DNA of 21,406 nucleotides from Suillus spraguei (Eukaryota > Basidiomycota > Agaricomycetes > Boletales > Suillaceae). The notes under the pieces were generated by a model. It made no database searches and was not told the DNA's origin. It was given only the letters and a program-made list of their open reading frames with translations. Position 1 is the first letter of the stretch. Every line of letters begins with the position of its first letter. The translations under genes and the position numbers were made by a program. Location: NCBI GenBank assembly GCA_016800925.1, contig JABCPU010000918.1, forward strand, positions 1-21,406. The letters are read 5' to 3'. Shown here piece by piece: positions 17,453 to 21,406 of this stretch.

Positions 17453-19719
17453 ATGCTATCACTGACTCACAAAGTAGCCAATGTTAGCATTTTTGATCAA
17501 GTATCCAGAAATCTAGCTAGCATAGGTTGCATATCATTGTCAGACTACCTATACGATTCTCCATCCATCCCAGCAGCAGCGTCACAGGAAACACTGTCTA
17601 TTCCCCAAAATTCTCCCATTCAACGCCCACAACCCCCCGCGTCCGCCGTACCCAAGACCTCAGTTGACACCGTCTCAACAAACGCTATCAGCCGTCTACA
17701 TCAAACATCTCAACGCACATTTGGATCCATCGAACCACTCAAGTTTGAATTCATCGAAGAAGCTGGCCAGCGCAGTGCGTATCCACTCTCACGTCAAACC
17801 ATCATCCTCATAAATAACTTCACAGGCAAGAAATGCATATTGACAATATCTCGTCCTAACGGAAGCACCCGTTCTTATGCAACCGACCCCGTCTATTCTC
17901 GCAAATCTGATGCAAAATCTGCTGCAGCTACTCTCGCGATCGAAATGGGCGCACTGGATTTCATCTTTCATGGAGATCCTGAAGAGCTCCAACTTAAACG
18001 CGGGCTCGTTCTCGCCTCCATCAATAGCTCACAAAACCAGGAGCGTACGCGGGCAGAGATCGGATCAACTGAGCATTCAGTCAGTAATAATGCGATTGAG
18101 CAAATCGAGACCTGCTGTGCAGAATGGCGGGGCGGTTCTATCGCACCACATTGGGTAGCATTGCTGGAGCCCAAAGTCGGTCACAGTAAGTATCAAAATC
18201 TCTGATGTCCGGACCCTGTTGAACTAAGTGTACCGAAGCTCAAGGATGTGCCCTCAGAATCGAGCTTTCACCTCATGTAATCAAGGTTTACGCGTCCGAT
18301 ACCATCTACAACACATACAATGAAGCAAAGGCCGCGTGTGCTGAAGCCGCACTTCGCGAGGGCGCGCTCGACTTTATCAAACACGGAAACGGCCAACTAC
18401 ACCCTGCGTCCCCCCAGCTATACTCAACCCCACTTCCTCCGACATTAATGGCGTCTCAGCCAACAAACAGCCTCCATCGACTCTCCAGGCATTCTACGAA
18501 TCCCTCCCCCGCCCGTTCCCTGAATCGTTCGAAAGCAAAGATGCCAACGAGTTCGGTGCGCCTGGATATATGAACACCCTCGTGCAAAACGCAAGAGGCG
18601 GAAAGCTGACCACCACTTTCATTTTCACGTCAGACGGAACTCCAGGACGTACGTATTCCTCACCATCATCATAAAAAGCTTACGCTCACGACAATGATTT
18701 ACTCTATCTAGTCCATGGTTGCTTCCTCCGCTTAGACAGACCTACAGAATATAGAGCATACCTCGTTGATCCTAGGTTTCCAAAACGTGCAGATGCAAAA
18801 GCGGCCGTATGCCTCCAAGCACTGTCTCACGGTGCTGGAGATTACATGCGTGCGATAGGAAAGGCTGTCGAGGCGAGAGTCACGCCTTTGATGAAAACAT
18901 GGGTGAACGATCAAGTATACCCCGTCCTCTTATCCGAGTATAATAAACTCAGGAGTCGGCATCCTAATTTTACTTATGAGAAGGAGAAAGATGGTTCGTT
19001 TTTGTTTTCTTATCATCATGTCGCGTCACATGCTCATTGCATATAGCCTTCGGATGCACGATGACGCTCCACCTCGCTGCCGATCCTACGCCCGACCAAA
19101 CACGAACTGGACAGTATCGAATGACTACCGCAACAAAGCAGATGCTAAAGTAGCTGTCATTTGTACTGCAATCGAGCAAGGCGCGATGGAGTTTATCCGG
19201 TTTCAAGGCGAGCCTCCTCCTCCCGGCTACACCACCCCATACTCTCTGCAGACCTTAACCCTGAACCGTCTCAGAAATCTAACGGGAAGCGAAAGATGGT
19301 CGGATGCGCACTCGCAGGGTGAATATGAAATGCCTACAAAACGACAGAAGAAAGCAAAGCTTGAGGGTGCTGCAACCAAACAAGGTAACAGGAAACAGAA
19401 AGGCAGTACCCACACCCATAGCATTCCCGAGTCTGGCATCATCCGTGCAGGGCACACTTCCCGAAAAGGGTACGCTTCAGCACCATATCAGCTAGGACTT
19501 GGGAATGAGAGTGGCTTTGGGACTGCGTACCCTCTACCGCAGGTGTCCTTGAATTCTGTTCCACCTACTATGCCTGATCAGCGATTTATGCCTCCTCACG
19601 CGTACTCTTCTGTGCAAGATGGGTATATGTATCCGCTTTCGACGCAGTCTTTCGCTTCGGTTCGGGTACTGGTTCTGGAGGTAGCAGGCTTATGGATGTG
19701 GGTGCGGGCGGTTAGGTGA
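17453..19719 (+). CDS. Protein with four dsRBD-like repeats (frameshifted as read)
   Basis: ATG 17453 opens a 250-codon exon. Introns: 18186-18238, 18649-18711 and 18995-19046; all keep phase. Four degenerate repeats share a C-terminal signature: Y.dp.y..K.dAKaaa..A...GAldFI..G. They are RSYATDPVYSRKSDAKSAA..GALDFIFHG; VYASDTIYNTYNEAKAAC..GALDFIKHG; EYRAYLVDPRFPKRADAKAA..GAGDYM; and DYRNKADAKVAV..GAMEFIRFQG. This looks like the second half of a double-stranded-RNA-binding fold, but RNA binding is inferred. A basic tail (PTKRQKKAK) could be a nuclear signal. To read through, one C is missing in a C6 run (18410-18415) and one shift is needed at 19075-19095; the stretch 19255-19310 may also be out of frame. 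The 3' part is duplicated at 14371-14730. Confidence 0.6.
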
Positions 19720-20150
19720 TTCATCTGAGCCAGAACCTGGAGAGGTTGTTTAATGAAGTGTCATATATTATATATAAGGGGAGCTAAAGTTGAACGCCCA
19801 AGCACAACGCCTAACGCCCAACCTCATGACCGAAATTACAGTTGGACAAACAAACTCGACAATTTTGGTCATTGATTTTTGGGCACTCTCCATTGAGTCA
19901 GATTACACATTTAAGTACACAGATATAGTATTTAGGATATAATGAAGCAATTTGCACAAGCCAATTTCCTCTCTGTGAGGTTTGAAAATTTTTGCCCTCA
20001 AAATTTGGCCAACCCCTAAAAATGGATAGAAAAATACCAAAAAATGCGGAAAATGTTCATTTGCATGACAGAAGTATAACTATGATGCCTGATTCTACAA
20101 TTGGTTAGTGTGTTGTGAAAAAAATGAACATGACTAGGAGCCGAAATTTG
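19720..20150. other. Non-coding AT-rich stretch
   Basis: Between the dsRBD-like gene and LTR-B copy 3. A short repeated word (AACGCC(C/T)AA) occurs three times at 19793-19821. No gene, TIR or RNA gene is seen. Confidence 0.5.
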
Positions 20151-20587
20151 TGTTATGAACTGGGATAGTTCTTAAAACACAAACTCAGAAGAGAGCTTTC
20201 AGGCATGGATTCTGACTGATGCACAAGAGCAAAGGTCCGATGTGCAAGACTTGGCTAAGTTGAGTATGAGATCAAGAATTGAGACTAAGGCTAAGGAGTG
20301 CTTAGACTTAGAGACAATTCAGATGACTAAGGTTGGAGACCTTAGTGAAAGGATTTCTGAGGTAAAACCCAGTAAGATTAAAGTAAGGAATACAAGCATA
20401 ATACAATGTGCTTAAATAAGCCAATATGTGCACATGGACCAAGAGAGACATGAGAATATAAGTGCATATCCTGAAGAGGAAGGCAACTATGTACAGACAT
20501 GTTGAGTGTATGAGTCAAGAAACATATCACATGATATGCAAAGTAAGAATGGAGAGAAAATGAATAGGGGCATGTACGACTGTAACA
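20151..20587 (-). mobile_element. LTR-B copy 3 (solo LTR, 437 bases)
   Basis: On the minus strand it runs TGTTACAGTCG to CATAACA and matches 4435-4909 over most of its length, including the TATA-like box (complement of 20411-20420) and the 27-base hairpin (complement of 20285-20311). Flanking five-base words ATTTG (20146-20150) and CTTAC (20588-20592) do not match, so no duplication can be shown. No primer-binding-like site or retroelement genes are seen on either side. Confidence 0.82.
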
Positions 20588-21406
20588 CTTACTCATTCAA
20601 TGGTCAAGAAAGGCAAGGAACTAGCCACAGTGATTTTTTCCTTTTTTTATTAATATTTTACACTACTGATTTATCTTTACAGACTACTGTTGGACTCACA
20701 CTTAATATTGAGACTCCATTCACTCAGAGTAGCGAGGCACAGCCAATGCCTCATCCTCTGCCAGTGGAATTGAAGACTTTGATGCCACTGCAAGTGACAT
20801 CAGCAAAACACTTATGTACTATACAGGGAAGTCCCCCTATGTGTAGTGCTGCACAGCACTGGAGATTGTTAAGACTGTACTCAAAGGGTGAAAGATCTGA
20901 AGGGCTTTGGCCTCAGTTTGTGCACTGTGCCCCTTTCCCTAGTAATGCCCCTTATTTCAGAGAGGAGGTATACGTCTGAAGATCTGGAAGGAGTTGCGTG
21001 ACGGATCCGGATGTTCGAAGGTATCGGATATGGTATGTCCGAAGGTTATCTGGAGCATAGGGATGGAATGAGGATTAAGGCTAGCTTCAGAATGGGTTCC
21101 TAACTAGAAACTGACAGAGGTGGACTATCGAAGATAGAGTCGGAGATATAGACTAAAGGAATCAATCCCAAGTCTCGGAAGATGACTTAGAGCAGAAAGT
21201 GACTCAAGTCCAGAGGAAACAGAATGAGCAGAATCTAAGATGATATTCGAACTAAGGTTCTACGGAGATCTAGAAGTGGTTTATATACTGTAAGTATCTA
21301 ATACAGATAATCAACAAGTCCGGGACCGAGGGCTATGTACGAAGTGTAACGGAAGTCTTTATTTTAGTTAATGCACAGTGGATTCAGTAAGCACGAATCA
21401 GAAATG
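20588..21406 (+). other. Unrecognised sequence with one open frame to 20979
   Basis: An open frame continues from within the LTR to a TGA at 20977-20979. A T-rich tract ending TTTACAG at about 20682 could be an intron acceptor, giving an exon that starts TTVGLTLNIETPF and ends FREEVYV. I do not recognise the product, and the reading could be chance. From 20980 to the end the plus strand is purine-rich with no long frame; the words TCGAAG and CCGAAGG recur. It could be another decayed element. Confidence 0.35.

Overview
The window looks like Agaricomycete (basidiomycete fungus) DNA. Introns are 45-80 bases with GT..AG ends. The mobile elements carry mushroom-type families: a HARBI1-like transposase with a SANT-like partner, and a Tnp2-like transposase with an accessory protein. 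The host-like part contains a DOPA 4,5-dioxygenase-family gene. All calls come from reading the sequence; no database search was run.

Layout. (1) 1-467: flank without a gene. (2) 468-13359: a nest of mobile elements. The outer shell is a PIF/Harbinger element (471-13356, TWA-type flanks) with a SANT-like gene on + (675-3007) and a DDE transposase on - (4954-3133). A second DNA transposon (about 5050-13271, near-50-base terminal inverted repeats, 7-8 base target duplication GGTTCAAG) sits in its right end. It carries a Tnp2-like transposase (5530-9756), a small minus-strand gene (9832-10363) and an accessory gene (10539-12973). Further insertions lie inside these: two solo LTRs of one family (LTR-A, 1157-2097 and 7334-8264, 4-base duplications), two LTRs of another (LTR-B, 995-2438 and 4435-4909) and a 450-base fold-back MITE-like element (12390-12839) in an exon. 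(3) 13360-19719: host-like DNA. It holds a 3' fragment of a duplicated gene, a five-exon DOPA 4,5-dioxygenase-like gene (minus), an unrecognised minus-strand gene relic, a WD40 relic and a four-repeat dsRBD-like gene (plus). (4) 19720-21406: non-coding or unrecognised sequence with a third LTR-B copy (20151-20587, minus).

State of the genes. The transposon genes are dead: they carry frameshifts plus stops explained by C-to-T or G-to-A change. The host-like genes carry only one-base changes, mostly in homopolymers, so assembly error is a real alternative to decay there. The most informative results are the order of nesting, the restored reading frame on subtracting the MITE, the odd target duplication of the Tnp2 element, and an LTR-B copy whose mismatched flanks and missing gene segment point to a recombination deletion.
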